Assembly (NCBI GenBank): GCA_934129945.1
Contig: CAKOXC010000003.1
Location: 1 to 64,000 of the forward strand
Origin: an uncultured Bacilli bacterium
GTDB lineage: Bacteria > Bacillota_I > Bacilli_A > RF39 > UBA660
Direction: 5' to 3'
Length of the DNA: 64,000 bases
The position numbers were made by a program, and so were the translations under genes. Within the stretch, counting starts at the first letter, position 1; each line of letters begins with the position of its first letter. This document shows, one piece after another, positions 53,017 to 61,697 of this stretch. Below the pieces are notes generated by a model that saw nothing but the letters and a program-made list of their open reading frames with translations, was not told the origin of the DNA and ran no database searches.

Positions 53017-54054
53017 ATGAATTATGAAGTAAATGGATATAATATCTTTGTTATAGTGTTAGTAACATTTGTATCAAGTATTATATTAGTTCCAATAATG
53101 AGAAAGGTAGCAATTCATGTTAATGCATTAGATGAACCAAATGCTAGAAGATTAAATAAAATTGCTATGCCAACCCTTGGTGGTCTTGCAATATTTTTCT
53201 CTTTTATGTTAGGTTATATGTTATATGCCAATCAATCTTTACAAATGTTATCTATTTTAATGGGAAGCTTTTTACTTGTTATCTTTGGAATGGTTGATTG
53301 TATTAATCCTGTTAAAGCTAAATATAGATTTTTAGTCCAAGTGGTAGCAGCAGCTATTATAGTATTCTATGGAAACATTGTATTAAATGAAATAACTATC
53401 TTTGGTAAATACTTTTTCTTTCCACAGCCTTGGAATTATATTTTAACTATTTTATTTATTGTTACAATAACTAATGCTATTAATTTTACAGATGGTATGG
53501 ATGGACTAGCATCTGGAATTAGTTCAATATATTTTTTAACTATAGCAATTATTTCTTTTATATTAAAAAGATCAGATGGTCTTGATGTAATATTATCTTT
53601 AATTATGTTAGGATCAACCCTAGGATTCTTAGTTTATAACTTTCCTCCAGCAATTATTTATCTTGGAGATACAGGAAGTCAATTTTTAGGATTTATTATA
53701 GCAGTTATAGCTCTTTTAGGATTTAAAACTGCTACATTTACTTCATTAATAATACCTGTTTTAATACTTGCAATCCCATTACTTGATGTAGTATTTGCAA
53801 TTATTAGAAGAACACTAAAAAAAGAAAATCCAACTAAACCTGATAAAAGTCATTTTCACCATCAACTATTAAAAATGAAATTTTCAACTAAAACATCTTT
53901 ATTAATTATTTATTTTATTGAAATCCTATTTGCTGCAGTAAGTATTTTATATGCTCTAGGTGATACAACTTATGCAGTAATTATATATATAGGACTTATG
54001 ATAGTATTCATTTTTATAGTAATGACTACTGATATATTATTTCCTAAAAAGTAG
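53017..54054 (+). CDS. Undecaprenyl-phosphate sugar-1-P transferase (TagO/WecA/MraY superfamily)
   Basis: A 345-residue membrane enzyme with about ten helices. Superfamily motifs: DEPNARRLNKIAMPTLGG, the Asp-rich FTDGMDGLASG, YLGDTGSQFLGF and HFHHQLL. It loads a sugar phosphate onto undecaprenyl phosphate, the first step of a wall glycopolymer; WecA/TagO type is favoured because mraY normally sits in the dcw cluster. Confidence 0.88.
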   Translation: MNYEVNGYNIFVIVLVTFVSSIILVPIMRKVAIHVNALDEPNARRLNKIAMPTLGGLAIFFSFMLGYMLYANQSLQMLSILMGSFLLVIFGMVDCINPVKAKYRFLVQVVAAAIIVFYGNIVLNEITIFGKYFFFPQPWNYILTILFIVTITNAINFTDGMDGLASGISSIYFLTIAIISFILKRSDGLDVILSLIMLGSTLGFLVYNFPPAIIYLGDTGSQFLGFIIAVIALLGFKTATFTSLIIPVLILAIPLLDVVFAIIRRTLKKENPTKPDKSHFHHQLLKMKFSTKTSLLIIYFIEILFAAVSILYALGDTTYAVIIYIGLMIVFIFIVMTTDILFPKK

Positions 54055-54063
54055 GTGATTTAC

Positions 54064-55110
54064 TTGAAAAAAATTGCTATTTTTCAAACAGATTTGTCTG
54101 TTGGAGGTATTCAAAAATCTTTAGTTAATTTATTAAATAATATAGATTATAGTAAGTTTAAAATAGATTTATATTTAACCGGAGAAGAAAATTATTATAA
54201 TAATCTAAATAAAAATGTTAAAGTAATATATTTAAAAAAATTGCCATACTTTACAAGATTTATTAAATTTAATATTTTAAAAAAAATTTATAAAAATAAA
54301 ATAACTGAAAGCTATGATGTAGCTATTGATTTTAACTCTTATAGCATGGATACAGCATTAGCTTGCAGTAGCGTTAAATCTAATAAAAAAGTTATATGGG
54401 TTCATAATGATATAGAAATTAAACTGAAATATGAAAAAAAATATAGGGTTTTATATCATTTTTTTAAAGAAAAATATAAATACTTTGATATTTTTGTTGG
54501 AGTATCAAAAGGAGCTATTAATTCTTTTAAAAAATTAAATGATTTTAAGAATAAAGAATATTTAGTTATCCCTAATTTTATTGATACAAATGAGATAATT
54601 TTAAAAAGTAAAGAGTCATGTAATACTACTGTTGATAAAGATAAAATTAACATTGTATCAACAGGTAGAATTTGTTATCAAAAAGGTTTTGATATACTTA
54701 TCAACTATATTTCTAAGTTATCAACAGTTAGAAATGATTTTCATTTATATATAATTGGTGATGGAGATAAACTTGATAATTATAAACAACTTGTCAACAG
54801 TTTAAATTTAAATAATTATATAACTTTTTTAGGTAGTTTAAAAAATCCATATAATGTAATGAATTTAATGGACGTATTTATATTAACAAGTAGATTTGAA
54901 GGACAAGGCATGGTATTTTTAGAAGCTAAATGCTTAGGTCTTGATATAATTATGCCAAAACATTTAGAAAAATATGTTGATATTAAAGGGACAACTGATA
55001 TTTTAAAAAGCTTAAAAGAAATAAAGAAAAATAATAATAAAAAAATAGATATGTTAGAAGATTATAATAATGATATAATAAATAAAATAGATGATTTATT
55101 AAATAGGTGA
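54064..55110 (+). CDS. Glycosyltransferase family 4
   Basis: A 348-residue GT-B enzyme: SVGGIQKSLVNLLNNI start, STGRICYQKGFDILIN and a C-terminal NDP-sugar site TSRFEGQGMVFLEAKCLG. TTG 54064 is chosen (AGGTGATTTAC before it). It follows the TagO-like gene by nine bases. Confidence 0.85.
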   Translation: MKKIAIFQTDLSVGGIQKSLVNLLNNIDYSKFKIDLYLTGEENYYNNLNKNVKVIYLKKLPYFTRFIKFNILKKIYKNKITESYDVAIDFNSYSMDTALACSSVKSNKKVIWVHNDIEIKLKYEKKYRVLYHFFKEKYKYFDIFVGVSKGAINSFKKLNDFKNKEYLVIPNFIDTNEIILKSKESCNTTVDKDKINIVSTGRICYQKGFDILINYISKLSTVRNDFHLYIIGDGDKLDNYKQLVNSLNLNNYITFLGSLKNPYNVMNLMDVFILTSRFEGQGMVFLEAKCLGLDIIMPKHLEKYVDIKGTTDILKSLKEIKKNNNKKIDMLEDYNNDIINKIDDLLNR

Positions 55111-55114
55111 TTAC

Positions 55115-55585
55115 ATGAAAAAAGTGTTATTTATATCTAGTACGGGAGGACATTTTGAGGAGTTAATGAAACTTGAACCTCTTATGAAAAAATATGATAG
55201 TTATATTGCAACTGAAAAAATAAAATCAAATTTATATCTAAAAGAAAAATATAAAAATAAGATGTTTTATTTGATTTATGGAACTAAAGATCATATATTA
55301 ATTTATCCATTTAAATTATTAGCTAATTGTTTTATATCTTTGTATATATTTTTTAAAGTAAGACCTGATGTAGTAATAACAACTGGTGCTCATACAGCAG
55401 GACCTATGTGTTGTATAGCTAAAATATTTAGAAAGAAAATAATATTTATTGAAACTATGGCTAATATAAGCAAGAAAACAATAACTGGAAGACTAGTATA
55501 TTTATTTGCTGATCTTTTTATTGTTCAATGGGAAAGTATGCTTAAATTGTATCCTAAAGCTGTATATAAGGGGTTGATTTATTAG
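55115..55585 (+). CDS. Alg14-like glycosyltransferase subunit
   Basis: A 156-residue protein of the Alg14/PssD/CpsF type: N-terminal STGGHFEELMKL, a hydrophobic segment near 65-85, TTGAHTAGPMCCIA and ETMANISKKT. It forms, with the next gene's product, a two-part GT28-like transferase; this half is the membrane/acceptor part. Overlaps the next gene by one base. Confidence 0.88.
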   Translation: MKKVLFISSTGGHFEELMKLEPLMKKYDSYIATEKIKSNLYLKEKYKNKMFYLIYGTKDHILIYPFKLLANCFISLYIFFKVRPDVVITTGAHTAGPMCCIAKIFRKKIIFIETMANISKKTITGRLVYLFADLFIVQWESMLKLYPKAVYKGLIY

Positions 55586-56061
55586 TGATTTTAGTAACAC
55601 TTGGTACACAAGATAAAAGCTTTGAAAGACTTTTAAAGCAAATAGATAAAGAAATAAAAAATCATACTATTAAAGATAAAGTTATTGTTCAAGCAGGGTA
55701 TACAAAATATCCTTCTAAAAATATGGAAATATTTGATTATAAACCAAAAGAAGAATTAAATGAACTTGTAAAAAAGTGTGATTTAATGATAACACATGCC
55801 GGTGTTGGATCTATATTAAATGGAATTACAAATAATAAAAAAGTAATAGCAGTTCCAAGACTTAAAGAATATAAAGAACATAATAATAATCATCAAATAG
55901 AAATAGCTAAAGAATTCTCTAAAGAAGGATATATAATATATTGTGATAATTTAAATAAATTGGGTGAATATATAAAACAAGCTAATGATTTTAATCCTAA
56001 AAAATTAAAACATAATAATAAGATAATTAAAACTATTGAAGATTTTATAGATAATATTTAA
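55585..56061 (+). CDS. Alg13-like glycosyltransferase subunit
   Basis: A 158-residue GT28 C-terminal-domain protein (PssE/CpsG/Alg13 type): LVTLGTQDKSFERL, ITHAGVGSILNG and VPRLKEYKEHNNNHQ. It supplies the nucleotide-sugar site for the pair. GTG 55585 overlaps the stop of the Alg14-like gene. Confidence 0.9.
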   Translation: MILVTLGTQDKSFERLLKQIDKEIKNHTIKDKVIVQAGYTKYPSKNMEIFDYKPKEELNELVKKCDLMITHAGVGSILNGITNNKKVIAVPRLKEYKEHNNNHQIEIAKEFSKEGYIIYCDNLNKLGEYIKQANDFNPKKLKHNNKIIKTIEDFIDNI

Positions 56062-56071
56062 GGAGTAAGTA

Positions 56072-56563
56072 ATGAAGAAAAATAAATTAATAATAGAGGG
56101 ACATGATAAGAATCCACTGGTTAAATTTTGGAATTGGGGATGGAATATTTATTATAAAAATCCTGAAATTTGGAATTATTTAATAGTTGGAGTTTTAACA
56201 ACAGTTGTTAGTTTAGCTATAAAATGGGGATTATTATTTACCATTTTAGATGCTAAAAATGGCTTTCAAGTTCAAGTGGCAGTAATTGTTTCTTGGATTG
56301 GCGCTATAATATTTGCATACATTACTAATAGAATATTTGTTTTTAAATCTAAATCAAAAAATTATTTAAAAGAAATAAGTAGTTTTGTATTAGGAAGAGT
56401 AGCTACTCTTTTAATGGAAATGTTTATAATGTGGTTCTTTGTAACATTATTAAAATTAAATTCAGATAATTGGGTATTAGTATTTACTTTAGTATGTCAA
56501 GTATTAGTAACAATATTTAATTATATACTTTCAAAATTATTTGTATTTAAAAAAGAAAAATAG
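56072..56563 (+). CDS. GtrA-family membrane protein
   Basis: A 163-residue GtrA-like protein with four hydrophobic segments and the usual VGVLTTVVSLAIKW first helix and YITNRIFVFKSK and KLFVFKKEK motifs. GtrA proteins are thought to move lipid-linked sugars across the membrane. Last gene of the glycopolymer operon; a hairpin with T run covers its stop. Confidence 0.88.
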   Translation: MKKNKLIIEGHDKNPLVKFWNWGWNIYYKNPEIWNYLIVGVLTTVVSLAIKWGLLFTILDAKNGFQVQVAVIVSWIGAIIFAYITNRIFVFKSKSKNYLKEISSFVLGRVATLLMEMFIMWFFVTLLKLNSDNWVLVFTLVCQVLVTIFNYILSKLFVFKKEK

Positions 56564-56583
56564 CGAATATTTTTCTTTTTTTG
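56553..56583 (+). terminator. Terminator after gtrA-like gene
   Basis: AAAGAAAAATA pairs with TATTTTTCTTT around GCGAA, then T. Confidence 0.85.
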
Positions 56584-56634
56584 TATATTTACTTGCATTT
56601 TACTTAAATATTTGATATCCTAATTACGTTACAT

Positions 56635-56711
56635 GGCGGACTTGGTGAAGTGGTTAACACACTAGATTGTGGCTCTAGCACGCATGGGTTCGATTCCCAT
56701 AGTCCGCCCCA
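56635..56711 (+). tRNA. tRNA-His (GTG)
   Basis: Complete tRNA with the His-specific extra G at -1 opposite discriminator C; acceptor GCGGACT/AGTCCGC; anticodon loop TTGTGGC (anticodon GTG); T arm ATGGG-TTCGATT-CCCAT; encoded CCA. It directly precedes the second mobile region. Confidence 0.97.
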
Positions 56712-56812
56712 TATTGAAATTTACGCACACCTTTGTTGCGTTAAATAAGTAAAAGTTCGTAATACTTGGTATTATGGACTTTTTTCTTTAGCAAAGGTGG
56801 TGAGATTATAAA

Positions 56813-57106
56813 ATGAATGTGTCCATAGAAATTTTAGAATTTCCTTTGTGCGTAAAAAATAAGATACTAAGAATTAAAAATATAACTAAACTAAACATAG
56901 AATATATTGCAGGAAAGAATATTATCTTTAATAACTCTAATTTAGGATTAAAAGAACCACATAAAATTATTATTAGTAACGGTATAGATACATTAGTTTT
57001 ACTTTGTTATGATGATGATACAAATCTATATAATGAAGAGTTATCTGATGTTGTTACCATATCAGAACTAACAAACATAGTTAATGAATTTTTAGAAAAA
57101 AATTAA
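56813..57106 (+). CDS. Hypothetical protein, 97 aa
   Basis: A 97-residue acidic protein with alternating strand-like pieces (EFPLCVKNKILRIKNITKLN, HKIIISNGIDTLVLLCYDDD). AAAGGTGGTGA precedes ATG 56813 by about ten bases. It is the first gene behind tRNA-His and precedes the serine recombinase, so it may be part of the mobile region. No family recognised. Confidence 0.55.
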   Translation: MNVSIEILEFPLCVKNKILRIKNITKLNIEYIAGKNIIFNNSNLGLKEPHKIIISNGIDTLVLLCYDDDTNLYNEELSDVVTISELTNIVNEFLEKN

Positions 57107-57185
57107 AAAAATTTAAAATTTATTTTTCCCTTTGTTTATAAGGGTAAAATGGTATTTTTACTATCTATTTTTCAAAATCGTGCCG

Positions 57186-57214
57186 TTGCATGTCCTAAAA
57201 AAATGTGGTATTAT
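57186..57214 (+). promoter_or_regulatory. Strong promoter before the recombinase leader
   Basis: TTGCAT (57186-57191), 17 bases, TATTAT (57209-57214). Confidence 0.7.
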
Positions 57215-57220
57215 GGTAAT

Positions 57221-57300
57221 ATACGACAATTGTAGATAGTTGTATATTTATGTAGTTTGGTAGTTCTTACACAAGGGAAATTCTCTTGTGTTTTTTTGTC
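57221..57300 (+). ncRNA. Structured leader or small RNA before the serine recombinase
   Basis: A predicted transcript from about 57221 forms a hairpin ATACGAC/GTTGTAT and then a terminator, ACACAAG/CTTGTGT followed by T7 (57270-57297). It ends before the recombinase ribosome site (GGAGAG), so it can be an attenuator or a separate small RNA. Confidence 0.55.
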
Positions 57301-57333
57301 GTTTAAAAAAATATAGAAAAGGAGAGATGAAAA

Positions 57334-59070
57334 ATGGATGACAAAAAATATGTAGTAGGACTTTACCCTAGAGTTTCAACGGAGGATCAATTTAGAAATG
57401 GTCATAGTTTAGGAGAACAAAAAGAAAGAATGTTGAAACTATGTGATTACAAGAATTACGAAGTTTATAAGGTGTATGAAGATGCAGGAATAAGTGCTAA
57501 AGATATGAATAGACCTGCATTTCAAGAAATGATTCAAGATATTAAAGATGGAAAGATAAACAAGATAATTGTTTATAAGTTAGATAGACTTACTCGCTCT
57601 ATCAAAGATTTAGAAGAAATATGTACCTTTCTAGAAGAAAATAATTGCAGTTTAGAAAGTATGTGTGAAGATATTAACACTTCAACAGCAAATGGTAAGT
57701 TTTTTATTAGAATGCTTACTATACTTGCCCAACTAGAAATTGAAAGAACAAGTGAAAGAACTAAATTTGGAATGGTTGGAGCTGTGAAAAAGGGACATTT
57801 TGTAGGTCGTCCACCTATTGGATATGATAAAGTTGATAAAAAATTAGTTATCAATGATATTGAAAGTGAAGTTATTAGAAGAATATTTGATTTATATATT
57901 AAAGGTGTCGCTGCTAATGCTATTACAAAAATATTAAATGAAGAAAAAGCACTTAATAGAAAATGGATACCTACTCTAGTTGATAGAATATTATCTAATG
58001 AAATTTATATTGGCAATTATGTTCATAGAAAAACAGTTAGTGTTGAAGAATCGCAAAAGTTTATTGGAGTTGCCCCAGCAATTATTGAAGAAGAAGTATT
58101 TAATATTGCTCAAATACAAAAACAAAAGAATCTTAAAAACTACAAAAGAAAACAAACTTATATCTTTATGCAAAGTATTAAATGCCCAAAGTGTGGTACT
58201 ATCATGGGTGGTTGTTCTAGTAAAAGTCATACAGGAGAAAAACATTGCTATTATCATTGTGCTAATTGTAAAACAAGAGTAAGTGAAAAGAAAATAGAAA
58301 AACAAATGATTAACTTTCTAGATGATATGTTAGATTTCTTCTTATTAGTAGATAATACTTATAAACCTTATTTATATCAAGAAACCGAAAATGAATTAAA
58401 GAAATGTAATAAAATAATTAATGAACTAATTCAAAAAGAAAAAAGAATTAAAAAAGCATTTGTAGATGGAATTGTTGAAGAAATGGAATTAAAAGACGAA
58501 TTAGATTTTATTAAGAATCAACGAAAGATAACAGAAGAAAAAATAAAAGATTTATCTATAAAAGAAAGTTCAGAAGATCATAAAAACGAAATGAGATTAA
58601 TATATAATTTAAAACAACTAGAACAAATAAAATATAAATCTTATCATGTTAGAAAGAATAAATTATGGGATAAACTACCTAAAGAACAAAAACAAGAATT
58701 AGTATTTAAATATATTGATAATATTAGTATAGAAATAGATAAAAAGAAAAATGTATCTATTAAAAAAATTAATATTAATAAAAAAGAAATTAAAAATATT
58801 GGTTATATGTTTAGAGAAAATTGTTTTGATTTAGTAATAAATTCTAATGATAAGAATTTAATTTTGTCTAATTATAAATCAAAAGATGATATAGAAAGTT
58901 ATATTAAATCTTTGAGTGAATTTTATAAAATAAATCAAAGTAATTTAAATATTAAGTCACTAAATCTAGAAAAATTAAATAAAGAAAATAATTTATTGCA
59001 GATAATTCCTAATAAAAAAGATAATAGATTTGATAAAGAAACTCTAACATTATTATCAATTAATGCTTAA
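57334..59070 (+). CDS. Large serine recombinase
   Basis: A 578-residue serine integrase. Resolvase catalytic domain (about 1-150) with nucleophile Ser15 (YPRVSTEDQ), KIIVYKLDRLTRS and EIERTSERTKFGM; recombinase domain (about 165-270); zinc ribbon CPKCGTIMGG ... CANC (about 285-313); a long coiled coil (about 345-430) and a C-terminal tail. Such enzymes integrate phages, ICEs and SCC/Tn4451-type elements at a short att site. It is the best evidence that this region is mobile. Confidence 0.95.
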   Translation: MDDKKYVVGLYPRVSTEDQFRNGHSLGEQKERMLKLCDYKNYEVYKVYEDAGISAKDMNRPAFQEMIQDIKDGKINKIIVYKLDRLTRSIKDLEEICTFLEENNCSLESMCEDINTSTANGKFFIRMLTILAQLEIERTSERTKFGMVGAVKKGHFVGRPPIGYDKVDKKLVINDIESEVIRRIFDLYIKGVAANAITKILNEEKALNRKWIPTLVDRILSNEIYIGNYVHRKTVSVEESQKFIGVAPAIIEEEVFNIAQIQKQKNLKNYKRKQTYIFMQSIKCPKCGTIMGGCSSKSHTGEKHCYYHCANCKTRVSEKKIEKQMINFLDDMLDFFLLVDNTYKPYLYQETENELKKCNKIINELIQKEKRIKKAFVDGIVEEMELKDELDFIKNQRKITEEKIKDLSIKESSEDHKNEMRLIYNLKQLEQIKYKSYHVRKNKLWDKLPKEQKQELVFKYIDNISIEIDKKKNVSIKKININKKEIKNIGYMFRENCFDLVINSNDKNLILSNYKSKDDIESYIKSLSEFYKINQSNLNIKSLNLEKLNKENNLLQIIPNKKDNRFDKETLTLLSINA

Positions 59071-59122
59071 AATATGGTAAAATATATATGTATATATCGA
59101 TATCTTTGGAGGTTATATAAAT

Positions 59123-59935
59123 ATGAATGAATTATATTCAATATGTTGGAATATTACCAATAAATGTAATGAAAATTGTAAATTCTGTTATAGAAAAATA
59201 TGTGATGATAACTCGTTAGAGGAAAATAAAAAAATATTTGATAATATATCCCAAATTAAAATTGATAAAATAACTTTTTCTGGTGGAGAACCATTACTAT
59301 ATGAAGATTTATTTAAATTAGCTGATTATATAAAAAGTAAGAATCCTAAAATCAAATTATCTTTAACTACTAATGGTCAAATAATAAATGAGGAGCTATT
59401 TAATAAGATAATAAGTGCATTTGACTGGATTTCGTTTTCTATTGATAGTTCAAATACTAATGTTAATACTGAAATTGGTAGAGGAAAAGATCATCTTAAA
59501 AAGATAATTGGTTTACTAGATAAATTTAATAATAAAATTAAATTAAAAATTAATACAGTTGCTAATAAATACAATATTAATGATTTAGAAAATATCTATA
59601 ATATTATTTCAAAATATCAAATTAATAGATGGAAAATTTTTAGATTCTATCCATTAAGAAAAGGAAAAGAAAAGGAAAATTTATTTTATTTAAATGAATC
59701 TGAATCGCAATTAGTTGAAGAATATGTTTTAAGAAAGCAAAGAGAAAATTCTAAAATAAAAATTCACTATAATAACTTAAGTGAATTTACTACTTCATAT
59801 TTTAATATTTATCCAGATGGTAGTGTAGAAAATAGTAAAGATGAAAATATAGGGAATTTATTATGTGATGACATTTCAACTATATTGAATATTAAACAAA
59901 AAGAATTAGTTAATCATAATTTAAGAAAAAATTAA
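59123..59935 (+). CDS. Radical SAM protein with viperin-like motifs
   Basis: A 270-residue radical SAM enzyme. The [4Fe-4S] triad is Cys15-x3-Cys19-x2-Cys22 (CNENCKFC); TFSGGEPLL follows. The second half recalls viperin: DSSNTNVNTEIGRG (viperin DS..eeVN..IGRG), KLKINTVANKYNI (K-I-N-[ST]-V-x-N) and NRWKIFRFYPL (RWKvFq). Viperins make chain-terminating ddhNTPs against viruses. The C-terminus (IYPDGSVEN, IGNLL) looks more like general radical SAM proteins and lacks the viperin RGGxYxW end. So: radical SAM certain; viperin relationship suggestive. GGAGG precedes ATG 59123. Next genes are an SDR and an MBL hydrolase. Confidence 0.85.
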   Translation: MNELYSICWNITNKCNENCKFCYRKICDDNSLEENKKIFDNISQIKIDKITFSGGEPLLYEDLFKLADYIKSKNPKIKLSLTTNGQIINEELFNKIISAFDWISFSIDSSNTNVNTEIGRGKDHLKKIIGLLDKFNNKIKLKINTVANKYNINDLENIYNIISKYQINRWKIFRFYPLRKGKEKENLFYLNESESQLVEEYVLRKQRENSKIKIHYNNLSEFTTSYFNIYPDGSVENSKDENIGNLLCDDISTILNIKQKELVNHNLRKN

Positions 59936-59947
59936 GGAGGAAAAATA

Positions 59948-60634
59948 ATGAGAAATATAATAATTACTGGTGGAGATGATGGTTTAGGTAAAGCAATTGC
60001 TAAACTATTAAGTGAGAAAAATAATATAATAACTATTTCTAAAACAGAAGAAAATGCAATGAGGATATCAAAAGAAATCCCAAGCGCTGAATGTTATGCT
60101 TGTGATATTACAAAGCCCGATGAAGTTGATAAAACTATCAAAACAATTATTGAAAATCAGGGTGATATAGATATATTAATTAATAATGCTGGAGTTTGGT
60201 TAGCAGGAGATTTAACTGAAAATTCTTACGAACAAATTAGTAATTGTATAGATGTTAACACTAAAGGCCCTATTTATATGACTAAAGCAGTTCTTCCAAA
60301 TATGTATGAGCAAGGGAAAGGATTAATAATAAATGTATGTTCACAAGCAAGTTTTGATAGTGATGATTTTTCCACAGTATATAATGCTTCAAAATGGGCA
60401 ATGAGAGGGTTTAATAGATCAATACAAAAAGATGTTAGCAAAAAAGGAATTAAAGTGACTGGATTCTATCCTGGATTTATGCAGACTAATATTTTTAAAA
60501 AAGCAGGTAATGATTACGATACATCTACTGGTCTAGAGGTAGAAAAAGTTGCTAAATCAATTGAATTTATAATTAATTGTGATGAGGATGTTATTATTCC
60601 AGAATTTGGAATAAAAGACATTGAAAATTATTAA
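59948..60634 (+). CDS. Short-chain dehydrogenase/reductase
   Basis: A 228-residue classical SDR: ITGGDDGLGKAIAK, NNAGVWLAG, catalytic Ser (NVCSQASF), Tyr-x-x-x-Lys in VYNASKWAMRG, and YPGFMQTNIF. AAGGAGG lies just before ATG 59948, 12 bases after the radical SAM gene; the three-gene set looks like an operon for modifying a small molecule. Confidence 0.85.
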   Translation: MRNIIITGGDDGLGKAIAKLLSEKNNIITISKTEENAMRISKEIPSAECYACDITKPDEVDKTIKTIIENQGDIDILINNAGVWLAGDLTENSYEQISNCIDVNTKGPIYMTKAVLPNMYEQGKGLIINVCSQASFDSDDFSTVYNASKWAMRGFNRSIQKDVSKKGIKVTGFYPGFMQTNIFKKAGNDYDTSTGLEVEKVAKSIEFIINCDEDVIIPEFGIKDIENY

Positions 60635-60656
60635 TGAGAAAGGAAAATATAATATT

Positions 60657-61304
60657 ATGAAAATTACAAAATATCCTCAATCTTGTTTAATGATTGAAAC
60701 AAACAATAAAAAAATATTAATTGATGCTGGAGGATTAAAATATCAAGAAAAATTTTTAGATGATTGGAAAACAGCTGATATAATTTTAATTACTCATAAG
60801 CATGGTGATCATATTAAAATTAACGCTTTAAAAGAATTAAACAAACCGATATATTCTACTCAAGAAGTACAAAATACTTATCCAAAAATAGAATTTAATA
60901 TTGTAAAAGAAAACGATGTATTACAATTTGACAATGTAAAAGTAGAAGTTGTAAAAGCGATTCATGGATATAATCCTAACTTAAAGGATGGTAAAGAAGT
61001 TTTTGAAAATGTTGGATATATAATTGATGATGGTATTTGCAGATTATATATAACAAGTGATACAATTTGTTTTAAAAATGATTATAAAGCTGATATTGTT
61101 GCATTACCAATAACAGCACATGGTCTTACAATGTCATCATATGAAGCTTCTTTATTTGCGAATGAATTAGGTGCTAAATTAGTACTTCCAATTCATATGG
61201 ATAATGATGTTTACCCAACTAATTTAGAATATATGAAACAGAATTTTGAAAGATTTAATATTAATTATAAAGTGTTGGAAATTGAAGAAACAATAGAAGT
61301 TTAA
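60657..61304 (+). CDS. UlaG-like metallo-beta-lactamase-fold hydrolase
   Basis: A 215-residue MBL-fold enzyme: ITKYPQSCLMIETNNKKILI, metal motif THKHGDH, a second His (AIHGYNP), TSDTICF and the C-terminal LPIHMDND. UlaG-type enzymes hydrolyse lactones or phosphoesters. ATG 60657 follows AAAGGA; the TTG at 60621 lies within the upstream gene. Probably acts with the SDR and radical SAM products. Confidence 0.8.
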   Translation: MKITKYPQSCLMIETNNKKILIDAGGLKYQEKFLDDWKTADIILITHKHGDHIKINALKELNKPIYSTQEVQNTYPKIEFNIVKENDVLQFDNVKVEVVKAIHGYNPNLKDGKEVFENVGYIIDDGICRLYITSDTICFKNDYKADIVALPITAHGLTMSSYEASLFANELGAKLVLPIHMDNDVYPTNLEYMKQNFERFNINYKVLEIEETIEV

Positions 61305-61326
61305 TCACAATAGTACAATAATTTTT

Positions 61327-61349
61327 GAGCGAGAAATCGCTCTTTTTTT
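61327..61349 (+). terminator. Terminator after the MBL gene
   Basis: GAGCGA (61327-61332), loop GAAA, TCGCTC (61337-61342), T7. Confidence 0.9.
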
Positions 61350-61380
61350 ATTGCTTAAATTTAGAAAGAAGGTGAATTTT

Positions 61381-61578
61381 ATTAATTATTTCTTTGAAAT
61401 AGTTGTGCCACAAGTGTTAGAATATTTTAAAGAAAATGCAAAGGATATACCTTATTCTTTGCTTTCTGAAGTATTAATTAATAATAAAAACTATGAAAAA
61501 GAAGTGAAAGAAATGATTGAAAAATCTAATGAAGTTAGTAAAAAATATATAGAAAAAAATAAAACTGTCGGAGACTAA
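61381..61578 (+). CDS. Small hypothetical protein, probable ATT start
   Basis: About 65 residues (NYFFEIVVPQVLEYFKENAK, a helical, charged C-terminus with KKYIEKNK). AAGAAGGTGA (61367-61376) is a strong ribosome site; the GTG inside it (61372) cannot be its own start, and the next suitable in-frame codon is ATT 61381. This repeats the pattern of PadR and the first element. Function unknown. Confidence 0.55.
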   Translation: MNYFFEIVVPQVLEYFKENAKDIPYSLLSEVLINNKNYEKEVKEMIEKSNEVSKKYIEKNKTVGD

Positions 61579-61590
61579 TTATTAGGGTTT

Positions 61591-61690
61591 TAGGGAGTAT
61601 TCCCTAACAAGTGGACGGGTGTGTATACACCATGCTTGATAGATAAAATTTCTATATTACGTTACCTGTCCCTTTACCTTTTGAAAGGAG
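61591..61690 (+). ncRNA. Structured leader that can mask the ribosome site of 61698
   Basis: Hairpin TAGGG/CCCTA (61591-61606), an eight-pair stem GGACGGGT/ACCTGTCC (61613-61620 with 61664-61671), inside it ATAGA/TCTAT (61639-61655), and ACCTTT (61676-61681) opposite AAAGGAGGT (61684-61692), which includes the Shine-Dalgarno of the next gene. No known riboswitch is recognised. Confidence 0.55.
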
Positions 61691-61697
61691 GTGTTTT

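Noticed and set aside
57991..58305. Plus and minus frames inside the serine recombinase
   Set aside because: Both are out-of-frame shadows of the zinc-ribbon region of the recombinase.
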